64,000 nt of DNA. Origin: Palsa-744 sp963734815 (GTDB taxonomy: Bacteria > Actinomycetota > Thermoleophilia > Solirubrobacterales > Solirubrobacteraceae). Position 1 is the stretch's first letter. Each line of letters starts with the position of its first letter. The notes beneath the pieces were generated by a model, which was not told the origin of the DNA, made no database searches, and worked only from the letters and a program-made list of their open reading frames with translations. The stretch covers positions 1,736,001-1,800,000 of the forward strand of contig CAVTIH010000002.1 in NCBI GenBank assembly GCA_963734815.1. Direction: 5' to 3'. The translations under genes were made by a program, and so were the position numbers. Positions 41,303 to 50,032 of this stretch are shown here, one piece after another.

Positions 41303-42064
41303 TCAGCCCCGGTGCTCGGGGTTGGGGTGGTCGGCGTGGCCGAGGTCCCAGTCGTTCGTGGAGTTGCCGTAAGACGCGATGCCGCCGGCATCGGTGAGCA
41401 TGCGCGCCAGGTGCAGCACGTTCCAGGCCAGGAAGACCGTGTTGCGGGTCGCCCAAGCGTTGTGCTCGCCACCCCCGACGGCATCAAGGTAGGAGGGCCC
41501 AGGACCGGCCTCCCCAGTCCAGTAGGTATCCGACTGGGGAGGGATCGTCAGTCCGATGTGCTGTAGCGCGTAGAGGATCTGGGCACTGACGTGCTTGCCG
41601 CCGTCGTCGTTGCCGGTCGTGATCGCTGCGCCGGTTTTGCCGTAATAGGCCCACTGGCCCGCCTCGTTAACTTCCGATGAGTAGGCGTAGAGGCGCTCGA
41701 TGATCTTGCGTGTGAGCGAGCTCTGGTCCCCCAACCAGACCGGTCCCGCGATGATCAGGATGTGCGCGGGCACGACGGAACGCTTGTAGATGTCGGGGAA
41801 TTCGTCGCTGTCGTAGCCGTGCTCGCGCATATCGGGCCACAGCCCGGGCGGAATATCACGATCCACCGTCCGGATCTCCTCAACTTCGACGCCGACGCGG
41901 TTGAAGATCCCGCGGACGATCGCCACCAAGCCGTCGGTGTTGCTGGGCTCGGGTGAGCGCTTGGTGGTGCCGTTGAATACGACAGCGCGCAAATCGTCAT
42001 AGCGCGTGCTCGCCCGGTCCGCCTGCTCGTCGATAAACCGCTGGATATCTGGTGGGAGAGTCAT
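41303..42064 (-). CDS. Flavodoxin/NADPH-dependent FMN reductase-family protein
   Basis: A 253-residue flavodoxin-fold protein. The FMN phosphate loop is in AVVFNGTTKRSPEPSNTDGL near residue 35; ILIIAGPVWLGDQSSLTRKIIERLYAY is the second FMN-contacting segment, and GKTGAAITTGNDDGGKHVSAQIL the third. It should bind FMN and reduce quinones, metals or azo compounds with NAD(P)H. ATG 42064 with GAAAGGT ahead of it is used rather than 42178. It appears monocistronic; the permease fragment lies downstream. Confidence 0.83.
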   Translation of the reverse strand: MTLPPDIQRFIDEQADRASTRYDDLRAVVFNGTTKRSPEPSNTDGLVAIVRGIFNRVGVEVEEIRTVDRDIPPGLWPDMREHGYDSDEFPDIYKRSVVPAHILIIAGPVWLGDQSSLTRKIIERLYAYSSEVNEAGQWAYYGKTGAAITTGNDDGGKHVSAQILYALQHIGLTIPPQSDTYWTGEAGPGPSYLDAVGGGEHNAWATRNTVFLAWNVLHLARMLTDAGGIASYGNSTNDWDLGHADHPNPEHRG

Positions 42065-42346
42065 GCCTACCTTTCCTGGGGGGACGATACGGGTGATCCC
42101 ATCGGGCCGATCGACTGCTCCCCGGCCGATCGGCAAGCTACCTTGCAACGGCCGCGGGCATCCGTCGGCGACCCACACCTACTCGGGTCGTGACGCCCGC
42201 AGCCGCAATCCGTCGCCTACTGTAGTCATCCCGATCTCCCTCGGCGTTAGGAGCCCGTCCGGCCATCCGTCTCAATTGCCGTGACGGCCGGCCGGCTGTC
42301 GTTTTGGTATTCCGCTGCGTGACTGCCGGGTCGCCTCCGATGCACG
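42065..42346. other. Intergenic gap between reductase and arginase-like genes
   Basis: About 280 bp on the upstream side of the reductase gene. No gene, strong hairpin or repeat was seen; it should contain the reductase promoter. Confidence 0.4.
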
Positions 42347-43240
42347 TTAACCGCCGTGACTGAGTGAGTCGACCAGGACCTCGAGGAGGCGCCTGGTGGT
42401 ACTTCCGTCCGGGGATCCGTGGTGGGGGTTGAACTCGGTTACGGTGAGGGCGCAGACACGTCTCTCGTTGAGCAACTCGCTGAGCGCCGTGGCGCACGCT
42501 GTCAGCGATGGGGCGGTGCCGCGGTCGGTGTTCTCGGCCAGCGGCGCATCGAGGAAGTCGACGAGGTCAACATCGAAGTGGACGGCCAGAGCGTCACACG
42601 CCGCAAGCGGGGACAGCGCCGCTCGAGCACTGTGGAGCGGATCAGATACGACGCGCGCCGCGCTGACCACAGGTAGCCCGCGATCGGCGATCACCTCTGC
42701 CTCGAAGTCTGACTGCGGTCCCAGCCCGAGAAAGCTGATCTGCCCGGAGCTCAACATAGGGCGCCGACCGGCGAGCACAGCAAGCCCATCAACGGCGCCG
42801 GCGATATCGAGGATATGCGCGACGCCCATCCAGTCCAGTGCGCCGTCAACGGTGCTGTCGGGCACGTTGAGGTCGGCGTGCCGATCGACGTAGACGACAC
42901 CCAGCCGCTGAAAGCGCCCGCAAAGGCCGGCCACGGTACCAACCCCGACTGTGCAGTCGCCTCCGAGGACCACAACCGTGTCCTCGACTGGGGCCGATCG
43001 GACCAGTGCGGCGACCTGGCCGGCGCGGTCGATCACAGCAGTAGCGTTTGCCGCTCGCGGGTCGTCGGTGTCCGGCCGCCAGCGAGAGGGCTTCACCCGC
43101 CCGCCGTGCCGCACCTTCAAGCCCTCCGCTTCCAACCGCTCGACCAAGCCGGCATCGAGCAGCGCACCGGGGCCGTCCTCCTGGCCCGGTGCGTACCCGC
43201 CCGCGCTCGTCGGAGCCTCAATGAGGGTGACCGTCCGCAT
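42347..43240 (-). CDS. Arginase/agmatinase-family protein, variant metal site
   Basis: A 297-residue ureohydrolase-fold protein. Metal-ligand blocks: VVVLGGDCTVGVGTV where the family's first ligand is normally His (GGDH), VVYVDRHADLNVPDST (DxHxD) and VHFDVDLVDFLDAP (DxDxxD). A possible substrate loop GHILDIAGAVDG-like precedes residue 165. The Cys in place of His alters one metal ligand; such variants occur in uncharacterised actinobacterial members, so hydrolysis of arginine or agmatine is not assured. ATG 43240 gives a fold-proximal start. Monocistronic by appearance. Confidence 0.82.
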   Translation of the reverse strand: MRTVTLIEAPTSAGGYAPGQEDGPGALLDAGLVERLEAEGLKVRHGGRVKPSRWRPDTDDPRAANATAVIDRAGQVAALVRSAPVEDTVVVLGGDCTVGVGTVAGLCGRFQRLGVVYVDRHADLNVPDSTVDGALDWMGVAHILDIAGAVDGLAVLAGRRPMLSSGQISFLGLGPQSDFEAEVIADRGLPVVSAARVVSDPLHSARAALSPLAACDALAVHFDVDLVDFLDAPLAENTDRGTAPSLTACATALSELLNERRVCALTVTEFNPHHGSPDGSTTRRLLEVLVDSLSHGG

Positions 43241-43416
43241 TGCCAAATGATCGCCTAAACACACGTCGGCTGCCGGTCACGCACCGATCGCGCAGACCCG
43301 CGCGAAAGGGGTCGTCGGGATCGCGAGCCTCGCGCACCACGCGATCTGGAGACTGAGGAAAATTCTGGCCCCTTGCGGCCGCCGTGAGCGGTGTCTACGG
43401 CCAGGATCGGCGCCCC

Positions 43417-45138
43417 TTACTTCTGGTGGTCTTCGGTCCACTCGGAGGCCGCCTCCTGCGCACCGATTGCCTCCAGTGCCGACTCAAGCGTGGGATAGAA
43501 GTGGTCGCGATCGAGCGTCGCCATCAGGCCGTAGCGGAGGATCAGGTCCTGTAGTCGGCTGCGCAGCTCGGCGAACGCGAGGTGGATGCCAGCGTCGTTA
43601 AGCTCGCGGTCGAGCTGCTCGAGCATCTCTGCGGCGGTGACGTCAACATCGGTGATCGCCTCGCATTGGAGGACGATCCAGGCCGGCTTTTGCTCGCGCG
43701 CGAGGCGGCGGATCTGCTGGCGGAAGGAGCTGGCGTTGGCGAAGAACAGCGGAGCCTCCCAGCGGTAGACCACGATCCCCGGGAGCTCCTCAGCGCTGGG
43801 ATAGCTCGCAAGGTCGTGCCATCCCTCGTTCGCACCGACGCGGCCCAGGACGGCGCCGTGTGGCCACCAGTTGCGCCGGAAGAACAGCAGGATCGCGAGC
43901 AGCACGGCGACCACGATGCCCTGTAGGACCCCCAGCAGGATCACCCCCGCCGTCGCCGTGAGCGATACGCCCAGGGCGCTGCGGCGGAGCTCGAGATATC
44001 GGCGCAGGATGCCCAGGTCCATGAGCGACAGGGCAGCGACGATCACGATCGCGGCGAGGGCCGTCTGCGGAAGATCGGCAAGCAGCGAGTTCAGGAACAG
44101 CAGGAGCACAGCGACCAGGCTTGCGCCCACGAGGCCCGCGACCTGGCTCTTCGCGCCCGATTGCTCGGCGACGGCGGTGCGCGAACCACTGGTCGAGACC
44201 GCGAAGCCCTGGAGCAGTCCGGCGGCGATGTTGGCCACGCCGACGCCGACCATCTCCTGGTCGGGCTTGACCTCTTCGCCCCGTCGCGCGGCGAAGCTGG
44301 TCGCGGTCGCGATTGTGTCGGTCAGCGACACCAGGGCGATGCCGACCGCGGCGATCAGAAGCGGGCCGACGTCTTTGGCATCCGTCCACGGGATGCTGGG
44401 CGAGGGAATGCCCTGTGGGAGCGAGCCAACGGTGTCCACGCCGTGTTCTGCGAGACCGAGCACCGCGGAGACGACGGTCGCGCCCACGACGGCGACCAGC
44501 ACGGCCGGGACGCGCCGGGTGACGCGCGGCAGGATCAGCAGCAGCGCGAGCACAGCGACACCGACGAGCAGGGTCGTCGTGTGCGTCTGGTCGAGGCCTT
44601 CAAAGAAGACGCGAACCTCCTTCAAGAACGAATCGGCGCTGGTCGAGAAGCCGAACAGCTTGGGCAGCTGTCCGACGATGATCGTGATGCCGAGACCGTT
44701 CATGTAGCCGACCTGGACCTCCTTGGATAGGAGGTCGGCGACGAACCCCAGCCGTCCGAGCCCAAACCCGATCTCGGTGAGGCCGACGAGCACCGCCAAC
44801 ATGCCGGCGAGGGCGATCGCCTGGCCGGCGTTCCCGGTGATCAGTAGCGGCGTGATAGCGGCCAGGATCAGCGGCGAGATCGACGAGTCGGGACCCAACA
44901 CGAGCACGCGCGAGGGACCGAAGATCGCGTAGCCCACCAGGCAGGCGACCGTCGTATACAGGCCGGTCGCAGCAGGTAGGCCGGCCAGCTGTGCGTAGGC
45001 CATCCCTTGCGGGACCAGGATCGCGGCGAGGACGATTCCGGCGACGACGTCGTGGCGCAGCCACGCACGCCGGTAGTTGCGGATCGTGCCCAACCCCGGC
45101 AGCCAACGCTCCATCGGACCGACCTCGCGCTCGCTCAC
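43417..45138 (-). CDS. SulP-family anion transporter with STAS domain
   Basis: A ~573-residue membrane protein. It begins LPGLGTIRNYRRAWLRHDVVAGIVLAAILVPQGMAYAQLAGLP, the SulP signature, continues through about 10-14 helices with VSTSGSRTAVAEQSGAKSQVAGL, and ends with a ~130-residue cytoplasmic STAS domain (WIVLQCEAITDVDVTAAEML). Substrates may be sulfate, bicarbonate or dicarboxylates. GTG 45138 overlaps the stop of the PAP2 gene (GTGA); ATG 45116 is an internal alternative. Last gene of a lipid kinase - phosphatase - transporter operon. Confidence 0.92.
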   Translation of the reverse strand: MSEREVGPMERWLPGLGTIRNYRRAWLRHDVVAGIVLAAILVPQGMAYAQLAGLPAATGLYTTVACLVGYAIFGPSRVLVLGPDSSISPLILAAITPLLITGNAGQAIALAGMLAVLVGLTEIGFGLGRLGFVADLLSKEVQVGYMNGLGITIIVGQLPKLFGFSTSADSFLKEVRVFFEGLDQTHTTTLLVGVAVLALLLILPRVTRRVPAVLVAVVGATVVSAVLGLAEHGVDTVGSLPQGIPSPSIPWTDAKDVGPLLIAAVGIALVSLTDTIATATSFAARRGEEVKPDQEMVGVGVANIAAGLLQGFAVSTSGSRTAVAEQSGAKSQVAGLVGASLVAVLLLFLNSLLADLPQTALAAIVIVAALSLMDLGILRRYLELRRSALGVSLTATAGVILLGVLQGIVVAVLLAILLFFRRNWWPHGAVLGRVGANEGWHDLASYPSAEELPGIVVYRWEAPLFFANASSFRQQIRRLAREQKPAWIVLQCEAITDVDVTAAEMLEQLDRELNDAGIHLAFAELRSRLQDLILRYGLMATLDRDHFYPTLESALEAIGAQEAASEWTEDHQK

Positions 45139-45782
45139 CGGCGCTTCGCTCGCTCCGGGCGCCCGAGCGCCCGCTCCTGGACGCAGGCGGCGACGAGGAG
45201 CGCCCACCCAGTTCCCAGCAGCACGCCGGCGATCACGTCGCTGGGGTAGTGCACGCCGAGATAGACCCGCGAGCAGGCGACGCCGAACACGATCAGCGCC
45301 GCGAGCGCCGCCGCCCAGCGAACGCGACCAGGCGCCATCCCCGCGGCGTGCATAGCCAACACCAACGAGAACCAGAACGCGCTCGCCTGCATCGAATGTC
45401 CGGACGGAAAGCTGGCGCCGCTGACAGCCTGCAGATGCTCCTCCACGGGCGGGCGCGGGCGCCCCACGAGGACCTTGACGAGATCCGAGATCAGGATCGC
45501 GCCCGCCAGGCTCACCGCCACGGCCGCCGCCTCCCGGGGCAGACCCGCGCGCACGAGCAGGATGCAGCCGACCAGCGCCAAGGGGATGAGCACCCACACG
45601 CTCCCGGCCCAGGTGACCGTTCGCGCCACCGCGGTGAGGGCTGCCGTGCGGTTTTCGGCGAGCGCGCGCACCGCTTCCCCATCACCGGACCCGCCGATCG
45701 AGCTCCAGAGCGCGCCCGCCCCCCAGCCGACCAGGACGAAGGCCACCAGACCGAGCGCCAGGCAGGGGGCGCTGCGCCTCAC
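45135..45782 (-). CDS. PAP2-superfamily membrane phosphatase
   Basis: A 215-residue integral membrane phosphatase with about five helices. The three PAP2 signatures are all present: KVLVGRPRPP (K-x6-RP), SFPSGHSM (PSGH) and SRVYLGVHYPSDV (SRxxxGxHxxxD), which form the periplasmic active site. It should dephosphorylate phosphatidate, undecaprenyl-diphosphate or related lipids. It overlaps the upstream diacylglycerol kinase gene (ATGA) and the downstream SulP gene (GTGA), so the three are cotranslated. Confidence 0.92.
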   Translation of the reverse strand: MRRSAPCLALGLVAFVLVGWGAGALWSSIGGSGDGEAVRALAENRTAALTAVARTVTWAGSVWVLIPLALVGCILLVRAGLPREAAAVAVSLAGAILISDLVKVLVGRPRPPVEEHLQAVSGASFPSGHSMQASAFWFSLVLAMHAAGMAPGRVRWAAALAALIVFGVACSRVYLGVHYPSDVIAGVLLGTGWALLVAACVQERALGRPERAKRR

Positions 45783-47182
45783 CGGCCGGCGGCCACCCGC
45801 AGCAGCGCGCCCAGGTTCTCACCCGTGAGCGCGACGGAGCGCGCGGCGGGCGCGAGGCCGGCCTGACGTGGGACGCGCACGCGCAGGGCGCCGGGCAGCG
45901 CGGAGAACCGCAACGGAGGATCCAGCAACAGCGCCTCTCCGTCCAGGCCGATCTCGACCGGTCCGCCAGAGCGGACCTCGAACTCTCCTGTCGCCCACGA
46001 CATCAGCCCCGGGAAGCGACCGGCCTGCCCGGCGAGCTCCAGGGCCACGAACTTGGACACCTCCGCCGAGCCGCGGATTCGGGCGGCAACAACGCCGAGC
46101 ATGCCGCTGTCGATGCGCTCCCGTGTGCCGGCGCCGCCCAGGTGGGTGAGTTGGTAAGGATTGTTCGACACCAGCACGAGGGCCGCGTCGCTGCAGGCCT
46201 GGCCGTCTGGCGCGGTGAACTCGAGGTCGATCGGCTCGGCGCCCGGACCGAGCATGTCGGGCAGCTGCTCTGTCCACGTGGCGAGCTTGGCGTCGCGGTA
46301 GGCCTGCGACTGGACCACCTTCGCGTAGACGCCGAGCGAGGCGTTGTTCACGAACACGCGGTCGTTGACCCGGGCGAGGTCGATCCGGCGCTCGATGCCG
46401 TCGATGAAGGCGTCCATCGCGCCGATGACATCGTCGCGGTCAAGGCCCAGGTCGAGCGCGAAGTGGTTGCGGGTGCCCGCCGGGATGCAGACGTGTGCGA
46501 CGTCGCGCCGGGCGGCCACCGTAGCCACCAGCGCCTGGGAGCCATCGCCCCCGGCCATCCCGATGATCTTCGCGCCGCGGGCGACCGCGTCCTCGGCCAG
46601 CTGGAGCAGGTCCTCGCCGCGTTGCAGAACGATCGGCTCGACGTTCCGGCGCCGCGCCTCACCCGCAAGGTCGAAGCGCTCGGCCTTGCCGCCGCCAGAC
46701 TTCAGGTTGATGATCAGCACCGCCTGGCCCGCCGCCTGGCCCGCCGCCTGGGCCGCCGCGCGGCTCGTCTCGCCGCCGGCAGGAGCCGGCAGGGTCGGGT
46801 TGGGGCCGGTCCTGCCGAGCGCGTAGCGCGCGCTCAGGCCGAACAGAGCCAGCAGCGCGAGTAGCGCGAGAAGCACCAGCAGCCCGTGCCAGTTTGCGAT
46901 CAGCAGCGCCACGAGGCCCGCCGTGGCGAGCCCGGCGAGCACGGCGCCGCCGGCGCGCCGTTGCCCGCGCCGCGTCAGGGCGTACCAACTGGCCGCCGAC
47001 GCGAGGAGCACGAGCCCGAGAGCCGCGGCGGCGAGCGCGAGATCGCCGGCGAGCGCGACGATCGCCACCAGGGCCATCGCAGCCGGGGCCAGCAGCGCCA
47101 CGAGCGCCGCGGCGCGCGACCGCCAGGGCACTTGCACGGTCGCGCCGTCGGCTGGGGTCTCGGGTCCGGGCGAACGCACCAC
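45779..47182 (-). CDS. Membrane-anchored diacylglycerol/lipid kinase
   Basis: A 467-residue protein. The first ~120 residues hold four hydrophobic segments (ALVALLAPAAMALVAIVALAG onward); the catalytic domain follows from ~155: AVLIINLKSGGGKAERF, the ATP-binding GMAGGDGSQALVATVAA, IPAGTRNHFALDLGL, and FVNNASLGVYAKVV, then a C-terminal beta domain. This is the YegS/DgkB type that phosphorylates diacylglycerol or polyprenols. Gene order kinase-phosphatase-SulP, all overlapping, suggests control of a lipid phosphate pool at the membrane. Confidence 0.9.
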   Translation of the reverse strand: MVRSPGPETPADGATVQVPWRSRAAALVALLAPAAMALVAIVALAGDLALAAAALGLVLLASAASWYALTRRGQRRAGGAVLAGLATAGLVALLIANWHGLLVLLALLALLALFGLSARYALGRTGPNPTLPAPAGGETSRAAAQAAGQAAGQAVLIINLKSGGGKAERFDLAGEARRRNVEPIVLQRGEDLLQLAEDAVARGAKIIGMAGGDGSQALVATVAARRDVAHVCIPAGTRNHFALDLGLDRDDVIGAMDAFIDGIERRIDLARVNDRVFVNNASLGVYAKVVQSQAYRDAKLATWTEQLPDMLGPGAEPIDLEFTAPDGQACSDAALVLVSNNPYQLTHLGGAGTRERIDSGMLGVVAARIRGSAEVSKFVALELAGQAGRFPGLMSWATGEFEVRSGGPVEIGLDGEALLLDPPLRFSALPGALRVRVPRQAGLAPAARSVALTGENLGALLRVAAGR

Positions 47183-47191
47183 AGATCGGTG

Positions 47192-47632
47192 CTAGCCGAG
47201 CGCCTGTGCGATCGAGTCGATCGCGGCCTGCTCGGCCTCGCTGATCGACTCACTGTTGCCGTGCTCGCGATGCGCGCCGGCCACCCTGTGCGCCAGGCTG
47301 AGGATGAAGCGCCGGTACTCGTCGAGCTCCTCTGCGGTCGCCTTGTTCCCGAGCAGCGCCACCGCATCGCGCAGGTGCGCCAGCGAGTGCTCCCTGAGCT
47401 CCTCCGGCGAGTGATAGCGACTGTGATCGACCTTTGGCTTGGCGGCCACGATCTCGTCGAGCAGCTCGCTGTTGCCGTGCTCGGTTCGGGTCTCGGCGTA
47501 GGCCTTGGCCATCGAGATGGTCTCTTTCCACATCCCGCCGCGCTGGGCGGCGATGACGAGCATTCCAGCGCTCGGCGGACCCTCGAGGATCTGTTTCCAC
47601 TCCGCGTCCGTGAAAGCCTGCTTGGTTGTCAT
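47192..47632 (-). CDS. Conserved protein of unknown function
   Basis: A 146-residue soluble, mostly helical protein beginning MTTKQAFTDAEWKQILEGPPSAGM. It resembles a family of small uncharacterised actinobacterial proteins with the segments AMLVIAAQRGGMWKET, KPKVDHSRYHSPEELREH and REHGNSESISEAEQAAIDSIA. No catalytic residues can be named. ATG 47632 follows GGGAGTGAG; the frame opens at 47659. It lies 9 bp upstream of the lipid kinase gene and may be the first gene of that operon. Confidence 0.75.
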   Translation of the reverse strand: MTTKQAFTDAEWKQILEGPPSAGMLVIAAQRGGMWKETISMAKAYAETRTEHGNSELLDEIVAAKPKVDHSRYHSPEELREHSLAHLRDAVALLGNKATAEELDEYRRFILSLAHRVAGAHREHGNSESISEAEQAAIDSIAQALG

Positions 47633-47687
47633 CGAGCTCACTCCCGGTTCGTGCGCCACGTCTCAGCCGTGGGCGCTGGTTGTCACT

Positions 47688-47990
47688 TCATGATCGCGCT
47701 GCCTCGCGGTGGCGTGCCAGCAGCTTGCCGCCCTCCCAGAGCGCAAACAGCAGCACCGCGCCCGCCAGCGCCAGGCCGAACTGCCCCGCGTCGAGGGGCA
47801 CTGTGCCGAGGAGCCTGTTCATTGCATCCGTCTGCGTCGCGAAGAGCGCGAGCGCGACCGCTCTCGGCCTTGCCCTCCTGGCGCAGGCCAACCGTCGCGT
47901 TCAGAACCGTGATCGCCACCAGCATCACCGCGGTGCTCCACTGCTGGACCGCCAGCGAGACGACCGCCGCCGCTGAGGCTGTACCAGCGC
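47688..47990 (-). pseudogene. Remnant of a P-type cation-transporting ATPase
   Basis: Two pieces of a P-type ATPase are joined: an early transmembrane piece, AVQQWSTAVMLVAITVLNATVGLRQEGKAES, in one frame at about 47845-47960, and the extreme C-terminus, NRLLGTVPLDAGQFGLALAGAVLLFALWEGGKLLARHREAARS, ending at 47688. The catalytic DKTGT and ATP-binding domains between are absent. This is an internal deletion leaving about one tenth of the gene, in the gap between the lipid-kinase operon and the PPK2 gene. Confidence 0.6.
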
Positions 47991-48036
47991 TCCTCGCCGG
48001 GTGCCCGCTCGACGCTGTCGACTACGGCCACCTCAC

Positions 48037-48984
48037 CTAACCACCCTCGTTGGGGTCCGGAGCGGCTCCCTTCGGCGCTTCGGCCACGAGCTGCTGCTTG
48101 ACCGCCTGGAGCGCCCTGCGCTGCGGCGCGTTCACCTCGGGGTAGTGGGGGTCGAGCTCAATCAGCGCGCTTGCCAGAACGCACGCGCTCGCGATGCGGG
48201 CAAACCACTTGCGGTCGGCGGGAACCACATGCCACGGCGCCCACTCGGTGCTCGTGTGCGAGAGCATCTCCGAGAGCGCGTGCTGGTAGTTGTCCCACAG
48301 CGCTCGCTCGGTGACGTCGGCGGACGAGAACTTCCAGTTGTGATCGGGCAGGTCGATCCTGCGCAACAGGCGCGAGCGCTGCTCCTCCTTCGACAGGTTG
48401 AGGAACAGCTTGACGATCCGAAAGCCATTGTCGGTCAGGTAGCGCTCCCAGTCGTTGATCTCGCGATAGCGCCGCCCCCACACATCACCCTTTCTGGCCT
48501 TGGGGGGGAGCTTCTGGCGATCGAGGTTCTCGGGGTGGACGCGGACCGCGAGCACCTCCTCGTAGTGGGAGCGGTTGAAGATGCCGATCTCCCCCCGTGC
48601 CGGCAGGTGCTGGGCGTAGCGCCATAGATAGTCGTGGTCGAGCTCCTCGGCCGAGGGCACCTTGAAGCTGTGTACCGCCACCCCCTGCGGGTTGACCCCG
48701 CTCATGACGTGGCGGATCGTGCCGTCCTTGCCAGCGGTGTCCAGCGCTTGGAGCACAACGAGCACACCCCAGCTGTCCTGTGCGGCCAACCGGGCCTGGT
48801 ACTCGCTCAGCAGCGCCACGCCCTCCTCCAGCAGCTCGACTCCCTGTTTCTTCTTGTGCAGTCCGCCCCTGAAGGCGGGATCGAAGTCCTTCGCGAGCCT
48901 CACCTTGCGGCCCGGCGCCACGCGGAAGGGCTCGATGAACTCCGCGAGGCGCGCCCGGCGCCGGCCGCTCAGCTGGTCTGCCAT
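48037..48984 (-). CDS. ppk2: Polyphosphate kinase 2 (PPK2) family protein
   Basis: A 315-residue cytoplasmic P-loop kinase. The Walker A-like block is VLVVLQALDTAGKDGTIRHV, the lid/substrate region SGVNPQGVAVHSFKVPSAEEL, and the acidic block GEIGIFNRSHYEEVLAVRV; DWERYLTDNGFRIVKLFLNLSKEEQRSRL follows. This matches PPK2 class I/III enzymes that use polyphosphate to phosphorylate ADP/GDP or AMP. The class is not certain from sequence. It is encoded alone, ending 47 bp from the P-type ATPase remnant. Confidence 0.92.
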   Translation of the reverse strand: MADQLSGRRRARLAEFIEPFRVAPGRKVRLAKDFDPAFRGGLHKKKQGVELLEEGVALLSEYQARLAAQDSWGVLVVLQALDTAGKDGTIRHVMSGVNPQGVAVHSFKVPSAEELDHDYLWRYAQHLPARGEIGIFNRSHYEEVLAVRVHPENLDRQKLPPKARKGDVWGRRYREINDWERYLTDNGFRIVKLFLNLSKEEQRSRLLRRIDLPDHNWKFSSADVTERALWDNYQHALSEMLSHTSTEWAPWHVVPADRKWFARIASACVLASALIELDPHYPEVNAPQRRALQAVKQQLVAEAPKGAAPDPNEGG

Positions 48985-49113
48985 CTATCAAGCATACGCC
49001 CGCGTCCGCGGTTGTCGGGCAAGCTGCGCGTCGTTTCGGTGGGCCAACTACCACCGACCCTCGAACTCGCGTACACTCGTGGCGCAAATCACAAAGAAAG
49101 GGGAGGCGCACCT

Positions 49114-49518
49114 ATGGACAACATGGACAGGGTCACCGGCTGGTGGATCTTCGCGGGAATCCTATTGTCGATCAGCGCAGTGCTGAACATCATCTGGGGC
49201 ATCGCCGCGATCTCCGAATCGCACTTCTTCATCGGAAACACCCACTACATCCTCAGCGAACTGAAAACGTGGGGCTGGATCACGCTGATCCTCGGCGCGG
49301 TCCAGGGACTCGCCGCACTCTCGCTGTTCGCCGGCAGCTCGTTCGGCCGCTGGTTTGGAATCATCACGGCAGCACTCGTCGCAATCGACGCGCTGATGGA
49401 TATCCCGGCCTACCCGTTCTGGTCGCTGTGCATCTTCGCGCTCTCGCTGATCATCCTCTACGAGCTCGCCAAGAGCCCCGAAGCGCAGGTGAGGGAACCC
49501 ACGCGCCCGCAGCACTAG
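49114..49518 (+). CDS. DUF7144-type four-helix membrane protein
   Basis: A 134-residue membrane protein with four hydrophobic segments: WWIFAGILLSISAVLNIIWGIAAI, TWGWITLILGAVQGLAALSLFAG, WFGIITAALVAIDALMDIPAY and FWSLCIFALSLIILYELA. The pattern is that of small DUF7144-type actinobacterial proteins of unknown function. ATG 49114 has the strong ribosome-binding site GAAAGGGGAGG. A clear paralogue lies at 54710. It stands alone, divergent from PPK2. Confidence 0.85.
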   Translation: MDNMDRVTGWWIFAGILLSISAVLNIIWGIAAISESHFFIGNTHYILSELKTWGWITLILGAVQGLAALSLFAGSSFGRWFGIITAALVAIDALMDIPAYPFWSLCIFALSLIILYELAKSPEAQVREPTRPQH

Positions 49519-49569
49519 CTCCCCGAGGGTCTTCCGAGCGGGGCTGTGTGCGCCTCGCGGCAATCTCCG

Positions 49570-49983
49570 TCAGAGCGGTGGTATCCACTGCCCTCCGAGT
49601 CGCATCCCCTGCTTGCCGGTGTAGTGGTCGGGGAACGGACGCTCGTGCGCACCGTAGACGTGCAGATCGACGAAACCGTCTGGTCCGTCGCGCAACACGA
49701 ACGCGCGCCGGAGCTTCATCTGCAGCCGGTCCTTCAGCTCGTAGGTTGCTTCGACCTCGGCGATCCAGACATCGTCTTGGTGCCACTGGGCGGTGATTTG
49801 ATGCGTCAACGAGTGCAGCTTCCCAACAAAGGCCGTGAGCAGCTCGCGAACCGCCTCGGTGCCCTCGGCGCGCTGGCCATCGACAGCCAGCAGTTGGCAC
49901 CCAGGCGTCATCAGTGCGATCGCGGCCTCCACATCGAGCTCCTCGAAAGCTCCGAGCAGGCGGTCAATGGGCGACTCGGTCAC
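49570..49983 (-). CDS. SnoaL/NTF2-like small protein
   Basis: A 137-residue protein with the cone-shaped NTF2-like layout: an N-terminal helix RLLGAFEELDVEAAIALMTPGCQLLAVDGQ, then a helix with EAVRELLTAFVGKLHSLTHQI and a sheet (WIAEVEATYELKDRL, FVDLHVYGAH). Members act as isomerases, lyases or ligand carriers; Asp/His catalytic candidates are not firmly placed. It lies between the DUF7144 gene and the GH65 gene, same strand as the latter and separated by ~50 bp. Confidence 0.75.
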   Translation of the reverse strand: MTESPIDRLLGAFEELDVEAAIALMTPGCQLLAVDGQRAEGTEAVRELLTAFVGKLHSLTHQITAQWHQDDVWIAEVEATYELKDRLQMKLRRAFVLRDGPDGFVDLHVYGAHERPFPDHYTGKQGMRLGGQWIPPL

Positions 49984-50032
49984 GGCACCTGATCCTACTC
50001 GGCCGGACCCGCAACTCCAGCGAACAGGAACC

